This document shows, piece after piece, positions 23,515-35,900 of a stretch of DNA of 64,000 nucleotides. Under the pieces are notes generated by a model that was given only the letters and a program-made list of their open reading frames with translations, did no database searches and was not told where the DNA came from. Source of the DNA: Pagrus major (taxonomy: Eukaryota > Chordata > Actinopteri > Spariformes > Sparidae); the NCBI RefSeq assembly GCF_040436345.1, contig NC_133230.1:13774197-13838196 (forward strand). The letters run 5' to 3'. Numbering within the stretch: position 1 is the stretch's first letter; each line of letters starts with the position of its first letter. Made by a program: the position numbers and the translations under genes.

Positions 23515-26500
23515 ATGATGGCAGCCTCGTTACCCCAGAAGCCAGGGATGGCAGGGATGCCCCCTCAGCAGCAGCAGCCCCACCTGCCCCCCAGTGGTGC
23601 CTCAGCCCCAGGGCAGCAGCCCATGCCCCCGCAGGGAGCCCTGAGGGAGATCTCCCCGGTGTTCCTCTGTCGGATCGGACAGGAGACTGTTCAGGACATT
23701 GTCACACGCACCATGGAGATCTTCCAGATCACAAGAGCTACGCAGGTACTGGACATAAGACTTTAAGATAGCTAACACAACAGGGAGCACACCCTGTTTC
23801 TGTATGAGATGCTATTATTCTGTGAATACCTTTGTAGGATCCACTGTTATAGTGATTGACCAAGGGACTTTAGACCATAACTTTTGGTCTGGTACAGTTT
23901 CTTAGGAAATGTAGATGATTCTGAGCACCTCCGTTGTGTCTCAAAACAAAACTTTTTTATTATTTTGTCTAGGAGTTTTTAGAAAACAAAGACAGTTGCA
24001 GACTGTAGAGCCTCCAGTGTTGTTACGCAGTTGCTTATTTTATCTGAACAAAACAAAAATACAGGAATCATTATTTAAATGTTCAGTAGTGGCAAATGCT
24101 CACGTTGGAGAAACTGGAGCCTACAAATGTTTGGCTATGACTAGATTGTTACAGTTGTTTTAGATAAGTTTTTTTGTGACACAATTTGTCCACCTCTATT
24201 TACATAGATGTGTGGGACAGATTATTATAATTCAGTATTGCTGTCATAGTTCACAGTTTAGGTTTTACTTTACAAAATGTCTCTTTTTGTTTTGTTTTTG
24301 TCGTATTGTAAAATACGATCTCCCTATCAGGTTTGTGTGGATGTCAACTGAATGGCTGCTGGTGCAGGGTTTCTCTGTCGTCTGTCAGTCTGGATTTGTC
24401 CCATCCTCCTCTCTGGCGTATCTGCTTGGCATTCTTGTCAGCATCTGTGTCACTCACCTCTCCATCTCCAGCTGATCTGTGTCTCTAATTGTGTCTCCCT
24501 GTGTGTCTCTGTGTATAACTCGCCTCTTCCTGCTTGTCGTTGCGCATTAAATGGAGTCTGTTTTTTTTCCTGCATGCTAAACTCTCAGCATCAGGACCAG
24601 GGACACGTCATGCATTTAAACCCAAGAGTGACACATCAGAATCTAAATGTTCTTATATCTAAAAATACACACAGAGAAACATTCTGCACTGTGTCTTACA
24701 GTATCAACCTCTGACTTAACAGGAAATGGAAAGAAAACGTAAGAAAATGAGTCAAGTTTAAGCTGTTTTCTGCCCCAGACTAATCTTGATATCTGCACAT
24801 TACACTGCCATCTGAACCAAAATGTTAACAACACTTGATGAGACACAAACTGATGAGAGACGCTGTGTGTCTTTTGATTTAGCTTCCTAACGGTGTGACC
24901 CAGAGCCAGGCGATGTACCAGGACCGCTTCGGGAAGCTCCAGGAACACCTGCGGCAGCTCGCCCTGCTGTTCAGAAAGCTCCGTCTCCTGTACGAACGCT
25001 GTGTCGAGATGACCTCCGACCTGCAGGAGGGGCCAGCAGAGGTCAGGAAGGAGCCGGAAATTTCTGTTTAGATATTAGATATCATGTGTCAAATATTCAG
25101 CCTTTTCAGGAAATGATGATAATGATAATTACTAACCTGGGAACCAGACAAATCTGCCAAGCTCATGAAAGACACACATCCCACATCTTTTACTGCTCTG
25201 ACTGGTTGTAGGTCTATCCAGTTGTGTGCGTCCTGTCTGCAGGTCTGTCTGTTGTATTTTACTGTTAGGCTGTAGTTTGAGAAAGTTTTTTGTGACCAGG
25301 CCAAAGTTATTGTTCCTGCTTAAAAACGTGACCAAGAGCCACCCCAACATGCACGTGCCATTAAGTGTGTCGTCACAGATTTCTGATTGGTTCTAGGTCT
25401 TTTGTCATTGTTCTGATTGGTTTCGAGGCTAATCCAATTGCATCCAGAGGCATTTCATTGTGCACCGGTTGGAAATCGAAAATGAATTGATTGGGGCGAT
25501 GCCAGGCTAGTTTGAAACACCTATAATACAACACTAACAAGAAGTTTTACTCTTTCTGTATTTGCAAAACTGGAGTGCATACTTCTCTTACACTCAGTCT
25601 TCTTTCAGTGTTAAACACAAACGCATTTAAAGACAGGACTGGGAAAAAACAAACAAATCTTTTTTGTATGTATTTTGCATCCTCAGCTTCTGCCATATGT
25701 TGGGGAGGAGCTGGTGTCTGTCAGAGTGGAGCCCTGCAGTCCTGCTGTCAACCAGGAGAGAAAAGAGGTTCTAGAGGTATGTTCCTGTTTTCTTTTTGTC
25801 ACAATTAATAATTCACATTTAGTTCTTTTCTGCATTAGAGCAGTGAGTGAAGATAGCTGCTTCTCCCTTTGCTGCTGTCAGATTATAATGCAGTTAGTAG
25901 TTTTCCTGTAGTAAGCCATGCAGTGATGCATAAGATATATGACGAAAAGTAATTACAAATTGGTGGAATATGCCTCATTTTGGCAGATATTTAAGCAACA
26001 CTGTTGCTTCAATAAAGCCTACTTAGGCAACACAATATTACTACCAAGCTATTCAGGCTACTATTTATTTCTATTGTTTATTGTTATTTCTATTTATTGC
26101 TTTTAAAAATTAAAGTAGGCTTCCCATCAGGCTTTGAAAGAACACAAAGCAAGACTAAATATTTAGCTTTAAGTAAGCAAGCCCCCTGCAAATGCCTCTA
26201 GGTGGCAGTGATGACACAGATCAAGGGTATGGATGACATGCAGAAACATAAAAAGCATCATGTGCAGCTTAAGTAAATGTTAAGAGACAGGGTGTTGTTT
26301 TATAAACATTAAAGCCAATATTCCAGCTAGATGAAGATTTTGGTAGGTTTTATAAGGTGCCACCAGGCAGCTGGTGGCAAAATTGTGGAAGATGCTGGCT
26401 TGAGGTTGTAAGCCTGTTTGATTACTCAACAATATAGCAGTAGCAAACCAGTTAAAAATAATCTTTTTTACTCTCAAAATCCTCCAGCAGCTATAATCCT

Positions 26501-26739
26501 AATAAGCCTCAATTATTGATTCATGTCTACACAGAGTAAACTAGGTTCTGTCCTGGTTTGTTAAGATTGTAAGGATGGTAAATGCTAAAGCTGTGGTGCT
26601 TTCAAGATGTTTTACTAATGGATGTCTTGTGGTTAACCTGCAGAAGGTCCGTCAGAAGAACCAGGAGATGAAGGTTCTGATGGATCAGATGAGGAACCTG
26701 CTGTGGGATGTCAACGCCATGCTGACGCTCAGGAAATGA
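23515..26739 (+). CDS. med30: Mediator complex subunit 30 (complete, 191 aa)
   Basis: Coding exons: 23515-23745, 24883-25041, 25687-25776, 26644-26739, all phase 0 with GT-AG borders. The N-terminus is a Pro/Gln-rich low-complexity leader (residues 1-40). The conserved core follows: FLCRIGQETVQDIVTRTMEI, LPNGVT, MYQDRFGKLQEHLRQLALLF, LLPYVGEE and the C-terminal helix KNQEMKVLMDQMRNLLWDVN ending MLTLRK. These match vertebrate Med30 (human 178 aa from memory). Med30 is a metazoan Mediator head subunit linking activators to RNA polymerase II in the nucleus. Two adjacent ATGs (23515, 23518) could both serve; the first is chosen. Neighbouring ext1 converges on it, an arrangement also known at human 8q24. 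Confidence 0.96.
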
Positions 26740-27573
26740 TAGTTCCACTAGATCCTATCAGAGAGAGCATTCCTGCATGATGGCCAAGACCAGGTGAAAT
26801 AAGGGAATTTCTGTTGGATTTTGAACATGGGACCTTCCACTTCCACACCACCTTTTCGCTGGCACTTCTTCACTGAAACTCACAATTCACTCGTGGTTCA
26901 CCTACGAACTTCTGCTGTTTACTATGTATTATATCGAAGTTGTTGAGGGGGGAAACAAAATGAGAAAGGATGAAAGAAGCTTGTGTCAGCCTGATACACT
27001 CCAGCTCCAGGAATCATTTTCTATTCGTACGAGGCAGCTGACAACCCAATTTTTGTTTTCCAAGAGAAAGCTGTTATTTTGTCACTATGTGTTTATTCAA
27101 ATAAGTTACAGACTCCTGTTTTCATACTATTTAGATAATGAGTAGAAAACCTGTAATGCCTCAGGTGAAAACACAAGTTCTCTTAAAACACTGTATTCAT
27201 GGTGTTTTGCCCCTGGGTGCTGACTTGACACCAAACAGACTTGAATTCATTGCAGGTAATTGCAGAAAGCACAGAAGCTGATCTTGTGACTGTGTTTACA
27301 ATAGGAACAATTGCCCTTATTAAGCTCTGTCAGTTGTAAAAACACTATGGGTTCAGCATTCAAATTAGCCCCTTGGCAGCTATGTATCTCAGGTGCTTTG
27401 TACAAAAGTGTGTGTGTGTGTGCGCGCGCATGTGCTTAATGAGATTAGCTTCCTGAGTGCTAGACAGCGCACCTGTTTACCCCGAGGGTGCTGAGACGTG
27501 CTTGCCTGTGAATTTATTTTTGTAAACTGTTGGACGAAAGATAAACCCACTGGGTCATTTCTGTTTTGTATAA

Positions 27574-27593
27574 AATAAACTTTTTTAAATAAA
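27574..27593 (+). promoter_or_regulatory. Candidate poly(A) signals of med30
   Basis: Two AATAAA hexamers (27574-27579 and 27588-27593) lie about 840 bp after the med30 stop, in an AT-rich context. A GT microsatellite (27410-27428) lies within the presumed 3' UTR. Confidence 0.5.
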
Positions 27594-28429
27594 ACATTCT
27601 GAGCATATATTTTAAAGTCCTGCTTCTGAATTCAGGATTTGCTGGCTCAGACTGCGGTATGAGCTCCATTGTTTCAGTTCCAACCCTTAAGGGCCAACGT
27701 GGGACTGCATGATCTCCTTCACAATGGAGATGATGTATAAATACATCGAGGCGTATCCACCAACACAAAATGATGCATATTCTGACCCTGACCCGTGTAT
27801 TTATCCTTCCTTTACATACCAACGGCTCATCAGTGTAGTGCTCCCACACTACAACACGGCATCAAAGACAATCCCAGAGTTACAAAAACACAGGGGACGT
27901 GTGAGTGAGCTTTGCTTTTGATTGGTGTAATTGTATCTGGAATCATTTCACAGCTAATTCAATCTGCCCAAAAGGGTTTTTCCATTTAAGTCCGTGCTCA
28001 AAAAATAAAATCCCAGGATTTCTTCTGTGTAAGCAAGGACATGCTACTCACCACAAGTTATCAGTGTACCCATTGGATAGGAAAATGTGCTTGCCTCAGT
28101 GTATATGAGCTGCATATGTTTACACAATATGAAGTGGGCTCCTGGTAATTTTCTATGAATTGTGAAAATAGAAAATAGTAGTATGCTTAGTCGGGAGTAA
28201 AATTGAAATGATTAGTAAATCAGCGGAAAATTAGATTTGCGAACATTTTGATAACTGATATGTTGTCTAAGTCAGTATTTCCCACTTTCCAGCACCTCGT
28301 GGGGGATCCCAAAGTGTTCCTTGGCCGGATGAGATTTGTAATCCCTCTAGCAAGTTCTGGGTCTGCCTTGGGGTCTCTTGCCAGTTGGTCATGCCTAGAA
28401 AACCCACAAGGAATAATGGCACTTGGGCA

Positions 28430-28640
28430 GTCCGCTCCTGTTTGCCAGATCTGAAGGCCATAGCATGAACACATGTCAGCCAAGAGCAAACCGAATAAAC
28501 CAGAACTCACCCAAATCTGGGCCACAGTTCATTCTATTCTGGTGGGCTAGATCTGGCCCAGACCCAAGTGCCATCATTCCACACGGTATGTTGACCCAAT
28601 TTGGGTGTCTGGTACAATTTGCTACCTGGGAAAAGGAGGC
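28430..28640. repeat. Dispersed teleost repeat ('aatctgggcc' type)
   Basis: Repeated short motifs CAAATCTGGGCCACA, AGATCTGGCCCAGAC and CCAATTTGGGTGTCTGG resemble a repeat family I have seen often in fish DNA. No coding potential. Confidence 0.4.
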
Positions 28641-28960
28641 GCCCAGAGTTCCACGTCACTAGGAACAGTCTGCGATGGCAGCGGTCAGGGCGCCCAGGTC
28701 CCCGCCTTCGTCTGCCACCTGGCACACATTGCACCTGACACCATTGCCTGTCCTTGCTGGTGGTAGTGGGCCCACAGTGTGGCAGCTCCATGTTGTTTTG
28801 TTGGTGTGGGCCGGGCCAAGCCCCATGGAATAAGACTTGGCTAGCCACATATTAGATGGCCCGCTCCCCTCCCGGTCCGACTCCAGAAGGGGGCCCCAGT
28901 TGGTTGGCCTAAAGCAATATGAAAAAGTCACCTTGGTGATGGGCATAGGTGCAGAACTAG
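28640..28960. repeat. GC-rich dispersed repeat fragment
   Basis: An abrupt GC-rich block (for example GGGCCCACAGTGTGGCAGCT, GGGCCGGGCCAAGCCCCATG) in AT-rich surroundings. It looks like a relic of a teleost retroelement, possibly LINE-derived; the family is uncertain. Open frames on both strands lack recognisable domains. Confidence 0.4.
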
Positions 28961-29220
28961 TTCCGACTGATGGACCTGTTGAAGGATGTTCAATGCACAG
29001 GACATTCATTCATGTATACAGGACCAGTATGAAGTATAGTAAAATGAGTGATAATCTCATTCTTGGCATGCTAAAATTGGCCTCACTGATATGCATCATG
29101 AGGCAGTGTGCTTCTTTAATCTCTGATGAAAATATATACATCCTGGACTTCTTTGAAAAGAGGGTATGTGCCAAGTAGGTGGAAGAAATGTAGCACCCTG
29201 AGTTTGCATTTATAAATCAT

Positions 29221-29226
29221 TTTATT
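29221..29226 (-). promoter_or_regulatory. Candidate poly(A) signal of ext1
   Basis: AATAAA on the minus strand lies about 580 bp past the ext1 stop codon. It would give an ordinary-length 3' UTR (29220-29807). Confidence 0.45.
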
Positions 29227-29807
29227 GGTTTTACAGTTAGAATTTTGATGTGAAATGATCTGTTTCCACGGCAACAGTCCCTGCGCAGTAACGCTGGGAC
29301 ACACATTGACAGCTGGTGGAGTGCATGGCACCGACGCAAGTCCCTTGGGTGCTTCTGGCGTGACATAGCCATTCCCTTCTCATTGTCACGCCAATAGCAC
29401 CGTCATCTGCAGTGTTCACACGCGTTCCTTTTTTTTGTTGCTGTCCAATATAGATTGTCCTTTCTCAATAAAAGGCCCAATCACAGAGACTCTTTCAACG
29501 CCCCTAAATGTCGTCCTCTGTTGTCTCACCAGACTCATGGAGGAAGGAGAATCATGTGAAACCCCTGGAACTTTTATAGGCCTCTTTCTCTTCATATTAA
29601 TATGTATAAGTCCAGAACAGTCCGCCAGGGTCTGTCTGATGATTGTATTTTGTCCTTTTCACAAATGGACCACACTGCCACTTTGTCCACATCCCAGACA
29701 GTCTTGACTGTTCCATCTTGACTGTCTACCATTGATTGGTCCATTTGACTGTCCAAAAGGCCACTAGACCAGACCTCCATGCTTCCCAGCCTTTCTGTCC
29801 GTCACTT

Positions 29808-29993
29808 TCACGCCCTCTCCAGGTCTTTGTACTTCTTGCGCAGGACAGACACTTGATCTTTGAAGAGCACGGGGTCCAGGCGAAACTGAGAGTGGACCAG
29901 AGGCATGTAGCCAAACCAGTTGGCGAAGGTGTTGACACACTCCTGCCGCTGGTTGAAGTGCTCCGGGTTGGCCCAGGGGACAGTCTTTGTACC
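29808..29993 (-). CDS. ext1: ext1 exon 11 (terminal)
   Basis: Encodes [40 protein letters not shown] and [20 protein letters not shown], then Ala and TGA. Matches the invariant Ext1 C-terminus. Confidence 0.97.
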   Translation of the reverse strand, partial: GTKTVPWANPEHFNQRQECVNTFANWFGYMPLVHSQFRLDPVLFKDQVSVLRKKYKDLERA

Positions 29994-32900
29994 CTAGGAG
30001 GTAGAACAAGATACAGTCAGTCACCATCCAGTGCTAGTGACCTGAACACAAATAAAAAAAGACTAATGGCTGCTTACCTGTGGACTGGGCAACTCTTTGT
30101 ACTGCTTCCTTTGGGCCACTTTGATTGGCGGCAGGTGGGTTACAGCAGAGACCAGGAAGTTCATGAGGATGTCCTCACAGTTGGAGGTGCGATCCACCAG
30201 AGTCCGCAGAGACTGGGGTAGGTAGTGGGAGAACAGGTAGTGGTAGTACCTGTAGGTAAGTCAAAGTGTGTTACACAGGAATGTGTTACATGTTATTAGA
30301 ATATTAAAAAAAAGATGATACCTTGGGACATAAGCATTCAGGTTATTCTTGGTATCAGTGAAAATACAGCCAATATAGGCTAGAGCTAAGGGACATTAAA
30401 TCATCCATCTTTGCTCACTACATTTTATCCTCTCTTACACTCAGATGTGCAAAAACTACAGGTTAGGAACCAGTGTTGTAGTCATGACCACATAAACCCG
30501 AGTGTATCGAGACCCAGACAAGACCAAGACCTTGAGAAGTTGAGACAAAGTCAAGACCAATGCACGTCCCACACTGCATGACACACTTACAACAAAATGT
30601 GGAACATGCAAACCATAGGCACTCCTAGAATTGATCTGAAAGATCCACATTCGCATAAGAACACCCACAAAAGACAAACATTTCCCTTCATTCACCCCTT
30701 CTATATATATGTATGTATGTGAATGTCTAAGCATACCATAAGAAATGTCCTGATAAAGTAATCAAAAAGCATCGCAGAAAATACTAAAAAAATACAAAGA
30801 CTAAGGTCCTGAAATCAACTTAAACTTCTACCTAATGCAATCCAATTTTTTGTGCAAGCATGAGGTTTTCTGGGTGACTCTTCTTCTTCTTCCCATAGGG
30901 ACCACAATTATGTACAGTATGTATCAAACAATTACTCAATACAGTGCTATCACTGCAGTTGTCGTCTTGACTGGTTCCAGAGTCTTTTTTGTCTGAGACT
31001 AAAACAAGACCACAAAACAATGCGGTCAATTCCGAGACAAAACCAAGACCATCAAGTAGTGATCTTGAGACCAAGACCGATCTAAGGCACTACAACACTT
31101 TAAGGAACGTAAGGTTTCGTATGTAAGGTACGAAATGTGAAATTGTCGGTTATCTTATTGCTATCGGCCATGAGAAGCAGGTAATTATCGGTGTTAGCTG
31201 AAAAAAAATCTGTACCGTGCATCCTTAAGTAAAAAAATACAATTTATTCTCTGTGATGTATAAACAGTTGATAAAGAAAGCAATTTTCACTTGACATGAG
31301 TATGAGTGATTTTGCTGCAGATGTTCTTCACCCTTTCATTTTTCTGTTTGACAACAAGAGAAAAACAACTGCTAAAAATGTACTATGTGTAAATTTATTT
31401 AGCTTTAAAAAGACTAAATGGCGCTGAATTAAAAAATTAATTGACTAAAGGATCATTATTTCACATTTCAGTCATGTACCAGTCATCCACGGGTATCCTT
31501 ATGTAAAGAAGAGGAGTAATTAAAGAGATGAGAAAAAGGTTATATTTCAAGAAAAAAAAAAAGTGTTATTTTCACATCTTGCACCAAACACATTGCTTCA
31601 TTATTCCTCTTGCAGGAATATTTTGTCCCATCTGTCAGCAGTGCGCAAAACCTGATGTTCTGTCTCACAATTATTCGTCTCTAATCACAATTCCAGCCTC
31701 TTGTACAGTAAATCTCTTTACACAAGCACATCAGAAAAAAAATGTAAAAAATATACAGCATAAACGCAATTTATCTGAGGTGGAGGCCAGGCGACCAGCA
31801 ACTGTATGGTTAAGAGGTATGGGAACATCTACAGAAGAGTAGATGGTGTGCTGTATGTTGATGATATGTATCTGGGACGAGTTAACCATTTCACCGCCGG
31901 TGGGATTTGATATTTATAGTGCACAACAAACTGAATCCCTGTGGTTCAATACATATGCTCTCCATTCTTTCCGTTTTGGAGATTTAAGTGTAGCGCTTTC
32001 TATTCAGCTCGTCATTTTACATTCTGTTTGTCAGACTCGGCACCTCTCACTGTCTTCTTTTAAATATGTTTTGTGCTTGGTAAAGAAAAATTAACAACAA
32101 TTAACTTTATGTCAGTTGTATTTTGTCATATTTAATGGGGATTTTTTTTTTTTTGCAAAGCAGCCCCATTGTGAAAAAGCCATTTGTCACATCAATTTAC
32201 TAATACAATGTAGAGTAAGTAGTCAGATAATTTGCATGTAAAAGACTCAATTGAGGGTTCTCACAATGAGAAAGGCAGGTTTTAACTGACTGCTCATTGT
32301 CATTTTTCTGTTTAAGTGGTGAAACAAGCATTTGAGCTAATGCAGATGGGCCTAGCAAATATCAGTGGGCCGAACCAATGGGGCTGTAAAAGATTCAAAT
32401 TAGCATGACAAGGAGGTGTTTTCATAGAAACTGCTGACAAAAAATGGCCACTTTGTCTGAAAATGTCACAAGGTTTCGGCAGCTTCTAAAGTACCCTGTA
32501 TGTGAGGTAGTTACATTCACACTGTGTAAAAGACTCACATGTCTTTGCCATTGCACATATCGAATTCAGGCTTTATCAAATTAATCAAACTGCTTGAAGT
32601 AATCCCTGAACTTACACCTACACATATTATCCTTGATACTGCTTAATATGTTTGATTGTCATTTATTGCTTTTCGTGTTCGGATCCATGTCATTGTGCTG
32701 GCTGCCGCTGCAATTCATGAACTCGTCCCTTGTTTTTAGCTGTTGATCTCAGTTGCATTACCAGTGTGCACAGTAAATGTACGCCTGTTTTAAGGTTATA
32801 ATGAAAACATCCGAGGGACTAATCCTTAAAAAATATAAGAGCATATGTAGCTCAAAATGGCCTTTGCTGTTCTTAGCTGAAGCAAGCAATGTGGCTACAG

Positions 32901-35900
32901 CGATGGCAACATTGGTCAGACGGTCAGTTCACGACTGGGTCGCTGTTGAATACTGTACAGGCATTCATGGGTCTCAGAGGATGAATCCTACAACCCCAAA
33001 GGACAAGGGATGAGGTTGGGGTGGTCGGGAAGGTCATACACGGGATTGACACACATGAGACTGGGGATTGTTTCCTGTGTTGAACAAGTTATTTTAACCA
33101 AAACCAGGACATATTTCTCTTTTTCACCATTCTTAAATATCCAGTTGTAGCCAGAAGAAATGGCATGTAATATAAATGTAATACAAATCCCCTAAGTGTA
33201 GAATTAATCAATATTTTGCTAATGAGGTATATTTAACATGTTGTGGCCCTGGAACATGTCTACAACCATAGCTCCATTCAGCTCAAAGCGTCACTACATG
33301 GCAGTAGACATTTTTTATTTGTTTTAAGATAACAATTAAAGCATACTAAGAGGTAAAATATAAAAAAAAAACAAAGAATAAGTAGCTCTGAATGCCATTT
33401 TTCCATGTAGATTGCTACTGTCTGTCAGCGTACCTGTGGTAGAAGGCAGCTCCAGTCAGGACGATGGAGTAGTCGTTGGTCCATTTAGAGGTGTAGCCCC
33501 AGGCACGCTTCAAGGGATCCCAGAAGTGGCTCCTGGGAGGGTAGCCCACAATCCGCTCAGGGAAGCTCCTCCACACCAAGAAGGCAAAGTTCACCTGCAA
33601 GTGCAGAAATGGGGCGCTCAGACATTGCTGCAACTTTTTCAGGAGTATTGATTTCTATATGTGTGCAGTTCAGCTGTATGTTTATTTAACACGTGTTACA
33701 TACGCACCTCACTGGTCAGCAGGACTGTATCCTCGTCCAGACTCAGCACTGCTTCTGTCTCTATGGCAACATGAGGTAGGAACCGACTGGTGGTCTGAGA
33801 GAGAAATACAGTAGTAAAGCTCATTTCTGGTACTGTAGTCGGCTATGTGTTGTCTGGCCCATGCTTGGGAAGATTATGAGAATGAGTAAGAGATGATCGT
33901 GTTACAGTAAATCATGTTGAGTAACTGAGATGAATGAATCACTACAGATTTTGCCTCAGGAGTCCAAAAAAAAAAGACAAGACAGTGAGAGAGAGGCGGA
34001 GGAGAAATGTGGGTGAGTGACATTTGTGAAAGCGAACGCCACACGGATCGGTGGACATGTCAGATATACATGGATAGCGAGCGAGACAGAAATATATATC
34101 AAGGAGAAGGACCAAAGAAATGGAGTAACAGAGATGGAGAGTAAGAGAGAGCGAGATGCATAAAGCGACTGAGCAACTGACAGTTTGTCATGCTGTCAGT
34201 CAGACGTTAGAGCTGGCACCAGCGTGAGGTGTGAGTTGCATTGTTCCTCACCTTCCTCCTGCCGTCTGTCACAGTGAGGGGGACGGGCATGGGAGGCCAT
34301 TTGCTCCGACCGGGAGGCGGCTTCTCGCTGTTCCAGAGAATGATGATCTGGAGAAGCAGGGGAAGGGAATTTTACGTTAAACACGGATAGACTGATAAGA
34401 AATGGCTGCCGACATGAATACCAGTAGGGCTAAATACACTTTCCCTATTAAAATATCATGGTAAGCTAATTGCTAAAGCTTCACTTTTGGTGTGGAAGCT
34501 TGTACGTGTGTTGACATATTGTTTTAAAAGTTACCATTTGCATTATTATATCATCATCTCACAACGTTTGTCTTGCTTACCTGTGAGCAGTATTTTGACT
34601 TTGAGACCACCTGAAGCAGCTTCATGATTGGCTGAGACTGGGAGACCAATGGGGACACAGCGTGGATGACAGCAGTGAACTCTTGACCTGGACTGACCCC
34701 TGAACACGGTCACGACAAAAAAAAAAATGATGAGATTGTGTAACCTGTTTGAATATACACGTGGTATTCTGTACAAGAAACATTTAAATGTGTGTCTGTA
34801 TTAGTCCATCAAGAAACATTAGTGCAATTTAAAGGTGCAATATGAACACATTTTAGTTTAAAACATAAAAAAAATAAGATTATAAACAGTATGTGAAGAA
34901 GTAACAGTTCTGACATTATGTCGAAGGCATCTATGTGTTGTGTTTTAGAGGTATCTGCTGAAGTTAGCATGCTAACCAGCTAGCCCCAGCCTGTCCTGTC
35001 TCGTAATACACTCCAAGCTCCCAGTCTGGACCGCTAGCTGCACGGCTGACTGAGCTAACTAGCTAACCGCAGCTTCAGTTCTGGCCAATTCTTACATATT
35101 GCACCTTTCTAAAATGTGGCTTTGAATAGTCTGGAATAACAACAAGCCTTATTTGTAACATAACATTCAAGCATGATTGCAAAATTAAAACTAATACAGA
35201 CAAGTACTTCACTAAATATTTGATTATGATTTCCTGGTCGAGTGTTGATTACTCGTGTCTACCTCCGCAGCCCTGACATAATAGTCCCATCACCATCCTG
35301 CGCAATCAAGATTTACATGTTGTGCAGACTAATTTGAATGAAGTGTCTGTTTACCTAATCCCAGGTAGTAGAAAGGGAAATGTGCGAGGTGAGTGGAGTA
35401 CTCCGGCAGGACCAGCAGACCTCCAGGCAGGGAGTTCCACATGTACTTGTTCCTCGATATGTGAGAGAACACGCGGTCCTTTATGATCTGAGGGCAAAGA
35501 AAAGATACGACCGGCTGTCAGAGGCAGAGTGAACGGGTTCGCTTGCATTGTGAAGTAGCTGTGTGCTCATCTTGCATAAGCCTGCACCACATTCAGTTGT
35601 TTTCCTTTAAGCCGCTGGATGAGTGTCTTGGAGCTTAAATGTAAACTCCACTGCAACTCGAGACCTGACACACTTGCATATTCCAGCAATCCCTCATGAT
35701 ATGCTCCCTGTACTTCCTATTATACACCAACAGGAGGTGTCCACGTAGCAGCAACACCGGCATCCGCTCTGAAGGCCTCTGCCTGACTGACCTCAGGCTG
35801 ACTGCACAGCTGTGTCCCATGGGGAGAGGTTCCCCTCTGCATGCTGTATGTATATAAGCAGCTTATCACCAACCTCCAGAACCTCTCTTTTATTATCTCT

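Noticed and set aside
28534..29009. Two 100-aa-class frames in the GC-rich block between med30 and ext1
   Set aside because: Both strands are open across a dispersed repeat relic, and no domain was recognised.
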